A program made the translations under genes and the position numbers. From Oscillospiraceae bacterium (GTDB taxonomy: Bacteria; Bacillota_A; Clostridia; Oscillospirales; WRJC01), in assembly GCA_009785015.1 (NCBI GenBank), contig WQXD01000006.1, positions 1 through 35,177 of the forward strand: a DNA stretch of 35,177 nt. Reading direction: 5' to 3'. The notes below the pieces were generated by a model that saw only the letters and a list, made by a program, of their open reading frames with translations, ran no database searches and was not told where the DNA came from. Shown here piece after piece: positions 1 through 8,048 of this stretch (the stretch's first letter is position 1; each line of letters begins with the position of its first letter).

Positions 1-1056
1 ATGGGATACAAAACAAGAGAAGAGCTCACAGCCGGGCTTACGGCTTTTGCGGACTATTTCAAATATGCGGTTCCAAAATCTTTCCCGGTGCATAAGGACT
101 ATCAAATCGAAGGCCTGAGTGAATCCGATTTTTGCAGGTGTTATGAAATATACCGCCGGAAGATGCTCGCCATTCAGCTTGAAATGGCGGAAAAACCGGA
201 GGATTTCGGGTTGATTGCGGAAAACAAAAAAGGCGCGGCGAAACCGGTTCACAGCATGGCGAACGCTTATGTGTGGCTGTTTCTCGCGCTCGGGCAATCC
301 GGCGAAATAAAAAATGACGTTCTTTTTGTCGACGGCGGCAAATTTACGGGGTTTTGTCAGGGGGACAAAGTGGGCAAAAACGAATCCACGCCGAAAAACA
401 CCGACAGCCTGCTTTTGAAACTCCGCGATTTCGGATTTGCGATAAATGGGCCTATATCCGGTGATTTTCAGCTTTCGTCGGATACAGCCGGCCTTTGTTC
501 GGTCATAAAAGCGTCGGTTCTGACAAAATACGCCGGGATGAGCATGACAAGCGACTACCCCGCCTTCAATTACAGGATGTATAAATTTGCCCCCGATGAA
601 AGTTTGCCCTTTGAGGAAACCATTTCGTACTCTTTGATGAACGAGCAGAAAAAAGAGTTTTCATCGAAACTCATATCCGAAATGAAAAAGCAGGGCTGGG
701 AAAAATATATATTCTTTCCCCACAGCATAAACGGCGGCAGGCTCACGTTCCCGACGGTAGAATACTACTACAGCATACCCCACAACAGCCATGTTTTAAT
801 CAGGATTACAAAAGGATTTGACTTTAAGGCCTATATGGATTCCCTGCCCGAAAGGTATTACGGTTTTTGGAAAGCCTGCAAAACCTGCAGAGGATGCAAA
901 AAAGAATGCAGCGGGAGAAGAATCGACGAAGAATTGTTCGGCAAAAAAACGGTTATCTGCCCGGGCAACGTGAAAGTAGTATATGAATGCGAAACCCGCG
1001 ACATCGAATACATAGTAGACGCCGCCCTTAAGACGGCGGGTAAAAGCAAAAAGTAA
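1..1056 (+). CDS. Unrecognised protein with C-terminal CxxCxxCxxxC cluster
   Basis: I do not recognise this 351-residue protein and assign no function. It starts with ATG at the first base of the window, so its ribosome binding site cannot be seen and the true start could lie upstream. There is no signal peptide or membrane segment; the bulk looks like a soluble globular domain. The notable feature is a cysteine run near the C-terminus: C293, C296, C299 and C303 in C-x2-C-x2-C-x3-C spacing, the spacing of a ferredoxin [4Fe-4S] site, although the usual following proline is a serine. Two further cysteines follow, within a CPG motif and a YEC motif. A metal or Fe-S centre is an inference. The Uma2-family gene follows after 25 bp on the same strand and may be co-transcribed. 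Confidence 0.75.
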   Translation: MGYKTREELTAGLTAFADYFKYAVPKSFPVHKDYQIEGLSESDFCRCYEIYRRKMLAIQLEMAEKPEDFGLIAENKKGAAKPVHSMANAYVWLFLALGQSGEIKNDVLFVDGGKFTGFCQGDKVGKNESTPKNTDSLLLKLRDFGFAINGPISGDFQLSSDTAGLCSVIKASVLTKYAGMSMTSDYPAFNYRMYKFAPDESLPFEETISYSLMNEQKKEFSSKLISEMKKQGWEKYIFFPHSINGGRLTFPTVEYYYSIPHNSHVLIRITKGFDFKAYMDSLPERYYGFWKACKTCRGCKKECSGRRIDEELFGKKTVICPGNVKVVYECETRDIEYIVDAALKTAGKSKK

Positions 1057-1081
1057 TTTGAACAGGAGCGTTTGTTGATTT

Positions 1082-1624
1082 ATGGATATTTTTATGCCGA
1101 TGTCAACTACTGACAGACATAACGATATGATAAGCACGTTTATCGGAGATATCCTTCCGTTAAAGAGGAAAAAAGAAATCTACGCGCTGCAAAGCGACTG
1201 TGCGTTGGTTCATTGGGGCGAAAGAAAAGAACCCGCGAATTTCGCCCTTGTCAATATATCGGAAGTAGAAGATACTTCCAGATTTACAGAATATACGATA
1301 GAATATTTAGACTATATCCAGCCGGATTTTATGCTATTCAAAGACAACCCGTATTTAAAAAACAGCAAAGGATTGCGAACGGCGGGGCAGCCCGATTTGA
1401 TAGTCGAAGTATGGTCCGAAAGTAATTCCAAGGCGGAGCGCGAACTCAAATGGAGCTTGTACGCGACTTCGGATATAACCGAACATTGGTACATCGAACA
1501 GGATTCGAACGGCGTGCAATGCTATATGGGCCGCCGGCAGCTTCCAGGTCAATGCTTGCCGAAAATATTGAAAACACAGAAAGGCCTTGAGTTTGATTTG
1601 CGCTATTTGGCCATCGAAAATTGA
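1082..1624 (+). CDS. Uma2-family (DUF820) endonuclease-like protein
   Basis: This 180-residue protein matches the Uma2/DUF820 family, which has a PD-(D/E)xK nuclease fold but mostly unproven function. Visible family marks are P81-D82 (the xPDF strand), the core PDLIVEV with D105 and E109, K123 in the ELKWSLYA helix, and the EHWYIEQ strand that ends the fold. These give a plausible D-E-K metal site, and the length is normal for the family. ATG 1082 has AGGAG at 1064-1068, a longish spacing; an internal ATG at residue 7 is an alternative start. The family is very abundant in cyanobacteria and occurs sporadically in Clostridia, often as isolated genes as here. No methyltransferase or specificity subunit lies nearby, so a restriction system is not supported. 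Confidence 0.82.
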   Translation: MDIFMPMSTTDRHNDMISTFIGDILPLKRKKEIYALQSDCALVHWGERKEPANFALVNISEVEDTSRFTEYTIEYLDYIQPDFMLFKDNPYLKNSKGLRTAGQPDLIVEVWSESNSKAERELKWSLYATSDITEHWYIEQDSNGVQCYMGRRQLPGQCLPKILKTQKGLEFDLRYLAIEN

Positions 1625-1690
1625 GGGAATTTTCACAAGCTGACAGCCAGCACATACAAGTGAAACAGAAATATGACAATCCTCCATTTT

Positions 1691-2434
1691 TCAGACTACG
1701 GCAAAACTGCCGTCTGCTTTCATTTGCAGTTCCAGATCGCATTTTTGCCTGCGGCCCGATATGCGCCGGATGTTTTCGACGTCGCTTCGCATCACAAACT
1801 TTTTTGCCTCATCCGGGTCAAGTCCGCCCATTATTTTTCTTTCGGTCAGTCGGCTGACAAGCGTTTCAAAGCCGGCGCTTACAAATATACTGTAGTCGCA
1901 GAACTGCGCGAGGTTCTGCCAGGGCAACTCGTCGAGCAACAGCCAGTTGCCTTCAATGACCGCGATTTGCCCGTTTACGAAAGTGACGTCTTCGACGGCG
2001 TCGTGAATAGTCCTGTCATATCCCGGCCAATATATATCGCAGTGCCTCAGCGCGGCTGTTTTCTGGTACAACTTTTCAAAATCATAGGTTTCCGCGGCGC
2101 CTTTTATATCGCGCAACAATATTCGCGCGCCGTTTTTGCATATGTAGTTTTGGGCCAAGTATCCGCTATGGTAATGAAATCCGTCCATTCCCAAAGCCTG
2201 CGCGAAACTGCCGGCGCCGCAAGTCAGCGATTCGAGCAAAAGCGACAGCGTCGTCTTGCCCGCGCCGCAGGGCCCGGCTAAGTAAATTACCGCCCTGCGG
2301 CTGAGATTTCGCCGCAGTTCGTCAAATTTCTTAGCCAGCGGGATAAAAATACCGTCTATATCCCTCTTATGGTATTCGGCTTTGATATTGAAAGAATTTA
2401 CGCTGAAATTATATATCGCCTTATCGTCGCTCAT
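1691..2434 (-). CDS. P-loop nucleoside/sugar kinase family protein (YggC/uridine-kinase-like)
   Basis: A 247-residue cytosolic P-loop kinase. The Walker A motif GPCGAGKT is at residues 54-61, followed by MDGFHY at 83-88. Further on come WPGYDRTIHD and IEGNWLLLD, the arrangement of the uridine kinase/pantothenate kinase superfamily branch that includes E. coli YggC and FrcK-type proteins of fructose uptake loci. The substrate cannot be read from sequence; a nucleoside, pantothenate-like compound or sugar is possible. ATG 2434 has only a poor Shine-Dalgarno sequence but lies about 50 bp downstream of a good promoter (2490-2518). The gene converges on the Uma2 gene with a 66-bp gap and diverges from the UroD-family gene. 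It has no partner in its own transcription unit. Confidence 0.85.
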   Translation of the reverse strand: MSDDKAIYNFSVNSFNIKAEYHKRDIDGIFIPLAKKFDELRRNLSRRAVIYLAGPCGAGKTTLSLLLESLTCGAGSFAQALGMDGFHYHSGYLAQNYICKNGARILLRDIKGAAETYDFEKLYQKTAALRHCDIYWPGYDRTIHDAVEDVTFVNGQIAVIEGNWLLLDELPWQNLAQFCDYSIFVSAGFETLVSRLTERKIMGGLDPDEAKKFVMRSDVENIRRISGRRQKCDLELQMKADGSFAVV

Positions 2435-2489
2435 TTTGGTTTGACCACATTCAATTTATTTAAAATCTCAAGTTATGATATGGAAAATC

Positions 2490-2518
2490 ATTATATCATT
2501 ATTTACTGAAAAAGTCAA
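2490..2518 (-). promoter_or_regulatory. SigmaA promoter of the P-loop kinase gene
   Basis: On the minus strand, TTGACT (2513-2518) and a perfect TATAAT (2490-2495) are separated by exactly 17 bp. Transcription would start near 2483, giving a leader of about 50 nt before the kinase ATG at 2434. No equally good plus-strand promoter for the UroD-family gene was found in this 129-bp divergent gap. Confidence 0.75.
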
Positions 2519-2563
2519 GGAAAAAACAAAAAAACACCGCAAGTTTTGCAGAGAGGATATTTT

Positions 2564-3640
2564 ATGGAAAAATTAACTTCGCACGAACGCATAAAAAGGA
2601 TGTTCAATCATCAGGAAGCGGACAGAATACCGATAATGGACGGGCCGTGGGGTTCGACGATTGCCAGATGGCAAAGTGAGGGAATGCCCGCCGGTATGAG
2701 TTTTTCGGATTATTTTGAAATGGATGTCATGGTTTCCGTGCTGCCGGATTCTTCCCCGCGGTATCCGCACACCGTCATAGAAGACGCCGCCGACTTTTGT
2801 ATTGTCAGGGACCGCTGGGGCTGTACCATGAAATACCTGAAAAACAACGCGGACGCCGCGATGCCGCAATTTTTGGATTTCACCGCCAAAACCAAGGCGG
2901 ACTGGCTGAGGATGAAAGAAGATATGGCGTTTTCGCGCGACAGGATGCCGCTTGACCGGCTCGCCCAAAATTACGCCGATTGGCGGAAGGCGGGTTTGTG
3001 GGTGCAATATCAGGTTGAGGTGGGCTTTAACGTCGTGACCGCGTATTGGACGGGAATCGACACCTTTTTGCTCGCCCTGATGGAAGAGCCCGAATGGTGC
3101 CATGACATGATCATGCACGGCGCGGATTTGAACCTGCAGATGCTTGACGCCATGTGGGATGCGGGATATGAACTCGACTGTTTGTTCTGGTGTGACGATA
3201 TGGGGTATAAAGGGTCCGCGTTTTTCTCTTTGGATATGTACAGGTCTTTTTTAAAGCCCGCGCACCAAAAACTGATAGACTGGGCCCATTCCAAAAACAT
3301 CCCGGCGCACCTGCACTCCTGCGGGAACGTGATGAAACTTGTGCCCGAATTGGTCGATATGGGGCTTGACGGCCTCAACCCGCTCGAAATCAAAGCGGGA
3401 ATGGACCCGGTAAAGCTGAAAGGCGAATTCGGAGACAAACTGCTGCTGCACGGCGGTATCGACGCCATGCGGTGGAAGGACATAGACTATATAGAAGCGG
3501 AGGCCAGAAGGCTGATACCCGTATTGATGGAAAACGGCGGATATATCTTCGGTTCGGATCATTCCGTTCCGCATGACGTCAGCCTCGAAAATTTCGGGCG
3601 GATCGTCAATTTGGCGAAAAAATTGGGGTGTTATCAATAA
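2564..3640 (+). CDS. Uroporphyrinogen decarboxylase-family protein (MtaA/CmuA-like)
   Basis: A 358-residue TIM-barrel protein of the URO-D superfamily, which includes haem-pathway decarboxylases and corrinoid-dependent methyltransferases (MtaA, CmuA). The N-terminal SHERIKRMFNHQEADRIP segment and the HLHSCGN motif (H251, C253, the zinc-ligand HxC of the methyltransferase branch) place it nearer that branch than HemE. Where MtaA-type enzymes carry a later cysteine ligand, this protein reads GSDHSVP (D332, H333), so the metal site is altered or absent. No haem gene and no corrinoid protein is nearby, so haem synthesis is unlikely and the substrate is unknown. ATG 2564 is chosen because AGAGGA ends 6 nt upstream; an in-frame TTG at 2546 lacks a suitable site. 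A terminator follows at 3666. Confidence 0.85.
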   Translation: MEKLTSHERIKRMFNHQEADRIPIMDGPWGSTIARWQSEGMPAGMSFSDYFEMDVMVSVLPDSSPRYPHTVIEDAADFCIVRDRWGCTMKYLKNNADAAMPQFLDFTAKTKADWLRMKEDMAFSRDRMPLDRLAQNYADWRKAGLWVQYQVEVGFNVVTAYWTGIDTFLLALMEEPEWCHDMIMHGADLNLQMLDAMWDAGYELDCLFWCDDMGYKGSAFFSLDMYRSFLKPAHQKLIDWAHSKNIPAHLHSCGNVMKLVPELVDMGLDGLNPLEIKAGMDPVKLKGEFGDKLLLHGGIDAMRWKDIDYIEAEARRLIPVLMENGGYIFGSDHSVPHDVSLENFGRIVNLAKKLGCYQ

Positions 3641-3665
3641 AAATCGAAAGGGAAATATTGGGACT

Positions 3666-3700
3666 GAGGAATTACCTCATTTTGAGGGAATTCCTCTTTT
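3666..3700 (+). terminator. Rho-independent terminator after the first UroD-family gene
   Basis: GAGGAATT (3666-3673) pairs with AATTCCTC (3689-3696), and CCTCA (3675-3679) pairs with TGAGG (3683-3687) above one A/G mismatch, leaving a 3-nt loop. TTTT follows directly, then a T-rich stretch. It lies 26 bp past the stop codon and separates this gene from the promoter at 3755. Confidence 0.85.
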
Positions 3701-3754
3701 GTGTGTGCTTGTGCATTTGCCGTGAATTTTTTCGCATATTTGTGAAAATCCGAC

Positions 3755-3783
3755 TTGACAAAATCGCTTTGGTACTGTATTAT
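3755..3783 (+). promoter_or_regulatory. SigmaA promoter of the solute-binding protein operon
   Basis: A perfect TTGACA (3755-3760) and TATTAT (3778-3783) are separated by 17 bp. The start would be near 3790, with a leader of about 43 nt containing AAAGGTAGG ahead of ATG 3833. It is the only promoter visible for the three plus-strand genes up to 8048. Confidence 0.8.
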
Positions 3784-3832
3784 TTATATTAGGTTGCATT
3801 GAAAATAAGGGTAAAGGTAGGTAGATAAATTT

Positions 3833-5350
3833 ATGAAAAAAATCAAAAAAAATATTGCCGGAATACCGGCGTTATGCATTTTATTGATTCTGTGCGCGAT
3901 TATTTTCGGGGCATGCGGCGCAGATTCGGGAAAACCGGTGGCTGCCCCGGATGCGGCTTCGCCTGATCAAGGAGCCGCAGGCGGCGATATACCCGAGGAA
4001 ACGGAGGCCATGGGACTTCCGCCCGGTCTGCCCTTATCGGATATGAACGGCAAGGAGATAACTCTGGGTCTGACAAACTGGGCGAACTATTTTCCGCTGT
4101 CCATTCAGGATATAGATGTGGAAGAACTGACCGGCGAAGCGATCAACGACGCCGCCTTCAACAGAAATATATTCATGGAGCAGACGTTCAACTGCAAGAT
4201 AAACACCATTGTATACCCCGGCAACGGCGAAGCTTTGACCGGCCTGAGGAAGCAGGTGAAGGCGGGGGATGAAACCCTTGACTTGGTTTTTTTCAGGGCG
4301 ATCGGCATGATGCCGCCCCTGACCGAGAAACTGCTGCACGATTTCGGCGATATCCCCCATGTGAACACGGATAATCCGTGGTGGAACAAAAGCTCCATAG
4401 AGGCTATGTCGATCGGCGGGAAAGTGTACTCCCTCTTAGGCGATTACAGCAAAACCGTGTGGAGCTGCGTCTGGCTCACGTATTTCAACAAAGATCTGGT
4501 TTCGGATTTCGCCCTGGAAGACCCGTACCAGCTTGTGCGGGACGGAAAATGGACTTTGAATAAAATGTATGAGATGGGCAAACAGGTCTCCTCGGATTTG
4601 AACGGGGACGGAAAGATGGGGACTGTAAACGACAGGGTCGGCTTTATGCACATCAACAACACCGCCACGGCTCTGTTCAACGGATTCGGCGAAAAGCTTG
4701 TCGATATAGACGCCGACGGACTGCCGTATATTTCCCTCGGAAAGGAGAGCGCGATAGACAAAGCGATGCACATAGCGGAAATTCTCAGCGACCATGACGT
4801 TTTCCTGAATGCGCATATGAGAACCAACGACGCATATATATACGAGGCGGGTATGTTTGTCTGGGGGCAGTCGCTCTTCTCTCTGGGCGGCGTGTATTAC
4901 GCTCCCGAAATGAGGGCGATGGAGCAGATGTTCGGGCTGCTGCCGTACCCGAAATACGACGAAAGCCAAACCGAATGGTTCAATCCGATTCACGCCGCGG
5001 CGATACCGCTGATAACGGTTCCGATAACAAACAACGACTTTGAAAATATGGGCCTGTTCATCGACGCGTTCACGTATCAGGGGCATATAAACATCCGCCC
5101 TCAGTTTTATGACATCATGCTCCAAAGGAAAGTGGCGCGCGACAGCGAATCCGAAGAAATGCTCGACTTTATATTCAACAACATATTCATGGATATCGGG
5201 GAAGCGTATGATTTCGGCGGCATATACGGAAATTTCAATTCCATGGTATGTTCGAATAAGGCGGCCATCGCGGCGTGGTTGGAGAAAAACGCCCCGAAAA
5301 TAGAAAAAGAAATCGATAAATTTGTAGACGCGATGACGGGAAACGAATGA
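3833..5350 (+). CDS. Extracellular solute-binding lipoprotein (family 1-like), copy A
   Basis: A 505-residue ABC-type substrate-binding lipoprotein. A lysine-rich start (KKIKKN), a hydrophobic stretch and the lipobox FGAC put the lipidated cysteine at C28, followed by a low-complexity Ala/Asp/Gly linker. The mature part resembles the large YtcQ/family-1 binding proteins of Clostridia that bind sugars or oligosaccharides. It has a DLNGDG loop at residues 255-260 (DxNGDG type), a likely calcium-binding turn. No permease or ATPase gene is adjacent, so it must share a transporter encoded elsewhere or have a sensing role. It is clearly paralogous to the gene at 6522. The RNA methyltransferase follows after 13 bp. 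The ligand cannot be inferred. Confidence 0.88.
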   Translation: MKKIKKNIAGIPALCILLILCAIIFGACGADSGKPVAAPDAASPDQGAAGGDIPEETEAMGLPPGLPLSDMNGKEITLGLTNWANYFPLSIQDIDVEELTGEAINDAAFNRNIFMEQTFNCKINTIVYPGNGEALTGLRKQVKAGDETLDLVFFRAIGMMPPLTEKLLHDFGDIPHVNTDNPWWNKSSIEAMSIGGKVYSLLGDYSKTVWSCVWLTYFNKDLVSDFALEDPYQLVRDGKWTLNKMYEMGKQVSSDLNGDGKMGTVNDRVGFMHINNTATALFNGFGEKLVDIDADGLPYISLGKESAIDKAMHIAEILSDHDVFLNAHMRTNDAYIYEAGMFVWGQSLFSLGGVYYAPEMRAMEQMFGLLPYPKYDESQTEWFNPIHAAAIPLITVPITNNDFENMGLFIDAFTYQGHINIRPQFYDIMLQRKVARDSESEEMLDFIFNNIFMDIGEAYDFGGIYGNFNSMVCSNKAAIAAWLEKNAPKIEKEIDKFVDAMTGNE

Positions 5351-5363
5351 GGCTGAATCAATT

Positions 5364-6500
5364 ATGAACAAAAAAGAAAATTTGGAATTTGTGGCGACGT
5401 GCCTTTTCGGTTTGGAAGGGTTCGCAGCCGAGGAAATTGAAGCCTTAGGGTATAGAAAAAACGTTGTGACAGACGGAAGGGTGAGCTTTTTCGGCGATAT
5501 ATCGGCCGTCGCGCGCTGCAATATATGGCTGCGCTATGCGGAGCGGCTGTATATAAAGCTCGGGGAATTTGACGCTTTGTCTTTCGACGATTTGTTCGAG
5601 GGCACGAAAAATCTCCCCTGGGAAGCGTGGATAGGCAAAAACGATATGTTCCCCGTGAAGGGGCATTCGATAAAGTCGAAGCTCGCCAGCATACCCGACT
5701 GCCAGAAGATCGTCAAAAAAGCGGCGGCAACCCGCCTTTTGTCAAAACACGGCGTGACCGTATTGGATGAAACACGGACAAAATATCAGATCGCCTTTTT
5801 CATATTGAACGACCGCGCGACGCTCATGATCGACGCCTCGGGCGACCCGCTGCACAAACGAGGGTACAGGTTCCAGTCCGCCGAAGCGCCCCTGCGGGAG
5901 ACGCTCGCGGCGGCGATGGTGAAGATAAGCCGCCCGCGCGGAGAAGTGCTGCTGTGGGACCCCTTTTGCGGCTCGGGCACGATTCCCATAGAAGCCGCGC
6001 TGCTCATGACAAACACCGCCCCGGGGCAGAACCGGAGCTTTGCCTCCGAGCAGTTTGGCGGGGTTCCCGCCGCCGTATGGAAAGAAGCCAGAGACGAGGC
6101 TAAGTCGCTTCAGAATTTGTCGGTGAAATTTGAAAGCTACGCGTCGGATATCGACGGGGACTGCGTCAAAATAGCGAAAAGCAACACGGACAGGGCCGGG
6201 ATGGGAAAATATGTAAAAACCTTCGCACAGGACGCCCTGACGATAGAAACAAAGGGCAGGCGGGGGACAATCGTGACCAATCCTCCGTACGGCGAGCGCA
6301 TGTCCACAAAAAAGCAAACGGAAAAATTATACCGCGAAATGGGCAGGCACTTTGAAACTTTGGACCGGTGGCAGATATATATTTTATCGTCCCATGAAAA
6401 TTTTCCGCTGTTTTACAAAAAGCGGCCCGATAAAATCCGCAAGCTGTACAACGGAATGATAAAATGCGGCTATTTCCAATATTACAAATCACCAAAGTGA
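5364..6500 (+). CDS. THUMP-domain class I RNA methyltransferase (RlmL N-terminal/YpsC-like)
   Basis: A 378-residue SAM-dependent methyltransferase of the family often mislabelled N6-adenine DNA methylase. The N-terminal part (about 1-165) carries the ferredoxin-like and THUMP RNA-binding region. The catalytic part has DPFCGSGTIPIEAA from D199 (the SAM-binding loop) and NPPYGER from N306, the (N/D)PPY active-site motif. The length matches the Gram-positive YpsC-type proteins, which correspond to the N-terminal half of E. coli RlmL, the 23S rRNA m2G2445 enzyme. That specificity is known for relatives and inferred here. ATG 5364 is preceded by GAGG 11 nt upstream. It lies between two solute-binding lipoproteins with gaps of 13 and 21 bp, an unusual setting for an rRNA modification enzyme. 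Confidence 0.9.
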   Translation: MNKKENLEFVATCLFGLEGFAAEEIEALGYRKNVVTDGRVSFFGDISAVARCNIWLRYAERLYIKLGEFDALSFDDLFEGTKNLPWEAWIGKNDMFPVKGHSIKSKLASIPDCQKIVKKAAATRLLSKHGVTVLDETRTKYQIAFFILNDRATLMIDASGDPLHKRGYRFQSAEAPLRETLAAAMVKISRPRGEVLLWDPFCGSGTIPIEAALLMTNTAPGQNRSFASEQFGGVPAAVWKEARDEAKSLQNLSVKFESYASDIDGDCVKIAKSNTDRAGMGKYVKTFAQDALTIETKGRRGTIVTNPPYGERMSTKKQTEKLYREMGRHFETLDRWQIYILSSHENFPLFYKKRPDKIRKLYNGMIKCGYFQYYKSPK

Positions 6501-6521
6501 AATTGAGAAAGGATTTTATTT

Positions 6522-8048
6522 ATGCAGAAAAAACTGATTTCGATCATTTTACTGGCTGTCTTTATTCTTGCCTGCGTCATGGGGGCTTCATGCGGCGGCG
6601 ACAAAAAAGAAAACGACGCAAAAAATGACGCAATCGACAAGCCTTCCGACGAAAACGGCGGCGGGGAAAAAAAGGCGGACGATGCCCCAAGCGAGCGCGA
6701 CCGGATTATAGCAAGTTACGAATTGCCCGAGGAAAATTTCGGCGGATATGAATTCACGCTGATGATGAAAGGGGAAAGGCCGGATGGCAGCGATTATTGG
6801 GACGCCAAAGAAATCAACGCCGATGAGGAAAACGGCGAGACATTAAACGACGCCGTCTACAAAAGAAACAGGGAAATCGAGGCAAAATACAATATAACAA
6901 TCAAGGGGCTTTGGGTGCCGCAGGGGAGCATGGTGTCAAATCTGCAAAAAGCGGTCAAAGCGGGCGACAGCGTCTACGACGCGGTTTTGCTTTCGTTTAA
7001 TCTGGCCTCGCAGTCGACCAGAAGCGGCTATCTGCACAACCTGAAGGAGGCGCCTTACGTCGATTTGAGCCGGCCGTGGTGGGACCAAAGCATAATGGCG
7101 GAGACGTCGGTCAAAAACAAAACGTATTATGCGGCGAGCGACGCCAATATCATGGACAAGGAAGGCACCTGGACATTGATGTTCAACAAAAAGATGATAG
7201 CCGATTTCGGGCTTGAAAACCCCTATACTTTAGTGCAGGAGAACAAGTGGACTTTCGATAAGTTTATCGAAATGACAAAAGATATATCGGCCGATTTGGA
7301 CGGCGACGGCGAGTTTGGCAAGTACGACCGCTACGGCTTCGCGACGACTACGGATTCCACCCAGGGGCTGCTGTTCGCCAGCGGGCTGAGGATTATCAGA
7401 AAAGACGCCGATGACATTCCGTATTTCGCGTTGAACGGCGACGACGTGATGCCGAAACTCGAAAAAATCGCCTATATAATGAGAGGCGACAATATCGCCC
7501 AGATGATGCAGGACTATACCGGAACGGACACGCACTTAATCACGCAGGCGTCCTTTGAGGAAAACAGGGCGCTCTTCTATGCCGAAGTCATGCAGTGCGT
7601 CATACGGCTGCGCCAGATGGACACGGATTTCGGTATAATACCGCTGCCCAAATGGGATCAAAATCAGCCCGCCTATCACACGAACATACACCAGTGGGCC
7701 TGCAACAGCATGGCAATTCCGAGCAATGTCGAGAATTTGGAGCGCTCGGGGCTTATTCTCGAAGCTATAGCGCACGGCGGCGCCAAATATATAAGGCCCG
7801 CGTATTACGACGTGATGCTCAAGACAAAATTTTCAAGGGACGAAGAATCGTCCGCAATGCTCGATATCATATTTGCGAGCCGTTCGGCGGACATAGGGTA
7901 TATCGACAACGTCGGCTCTATTGTGAGCGATTTGCAGAACACGATACAAAAAAGAGAAAACGCGTTTGTCTCGACTTTCGAAAAGAGAGCCGGCGCGATA
8001 GAAAAGGACCTTTCCAAGATCATCGAGGCGTATGAGAATTTGAGCTGA
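6522..8048 (+). CDS. Extracellular solute-binding lipoprotein (family 1-like), copy B
   Basis: A 508-residue ABC-type substrate-binding lipoprotein, paralogous to the gene at 3833. The signal peptide ends in the lipobox MGASC with lipidated C24, followed by a charged Lys/Asp/Glu linker. It shares with its paralogue the same overall length, the segment around FGLENPYTLVQENKWTF, and the calcium-loop-like DLDGDG at about residues 258-263. The differences suggest related but distinct ligands. AAAGGA lies 9 nt before ATG 6522 and the gap to the methyltransferase is 21 bp, so it belongs to the transcription unit started at 3755. Its last 29 bp overlap the 3' end of the opposing Crp/Fnr gene, and no terminator lies between them. 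No permease is present. Confidence 0.88.
   Translation: MQKKLISIILLAVFILACVMGASCGGDKKENDAKNDAIDKPSDENGGGEKKADDAPSERDRIIASYELPEENFGGYEFTLMMKGERPDGSDYWDAKEINADEENGETLNDAVYKRNREIEAKYNITIKGLWVPQGSMVSNLQKAVKAGDSVYDAVLLSFNLASQSTRSGYLHNLKEAPYVDLSRPWWDQSIMAETSVKNKTYYAASDANIMDKEGTWTLMFNKKMIADFGLENPYTLVQENKWTFDKFIEMTKDISADLDGDGEFGKYDRYGFATTTDSTQGLLFASGLRIIRKDADDIPYFALNGDDVMPKLEKIAYIMRGDNIAQMMQDYTGTDTHLITQASFEENRALFYAEVMQCVIRLRQMDTDFGIIPLPKWDQNQPAYHTNIHQWACNSMAIPSNVENLERSGLILEAIAHGGAKYIRPAYYDVMLKTKFSRDEESSAMLDIIFASRSADIGYIDNVGSIVSDLQNTIQKRENAFVSTFEKRAGAIEKDLSKIIEAYENLS

Noticed and set aside
1625..1690. Possible terminator between the Uma2 and kinase genes
   Set aside because: Only a 4-bp GCTG/CAGC hairpin without a T-run is present on either strand.
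1673..2281. 202-codon plus-strand frame opposite the P-loop kinase
   Set aside because: The minus strand encodes clear kinase motifs with a good promoter; the plus frame has none.
4436..5521. 361-codon minus-strand open frame opposite the first solute-binding protein
   Set aside because: It runs antisense through the lipoprotein gene into the methyltransferase gene; no promoter, no Shine-Dalgarno site and no family features.
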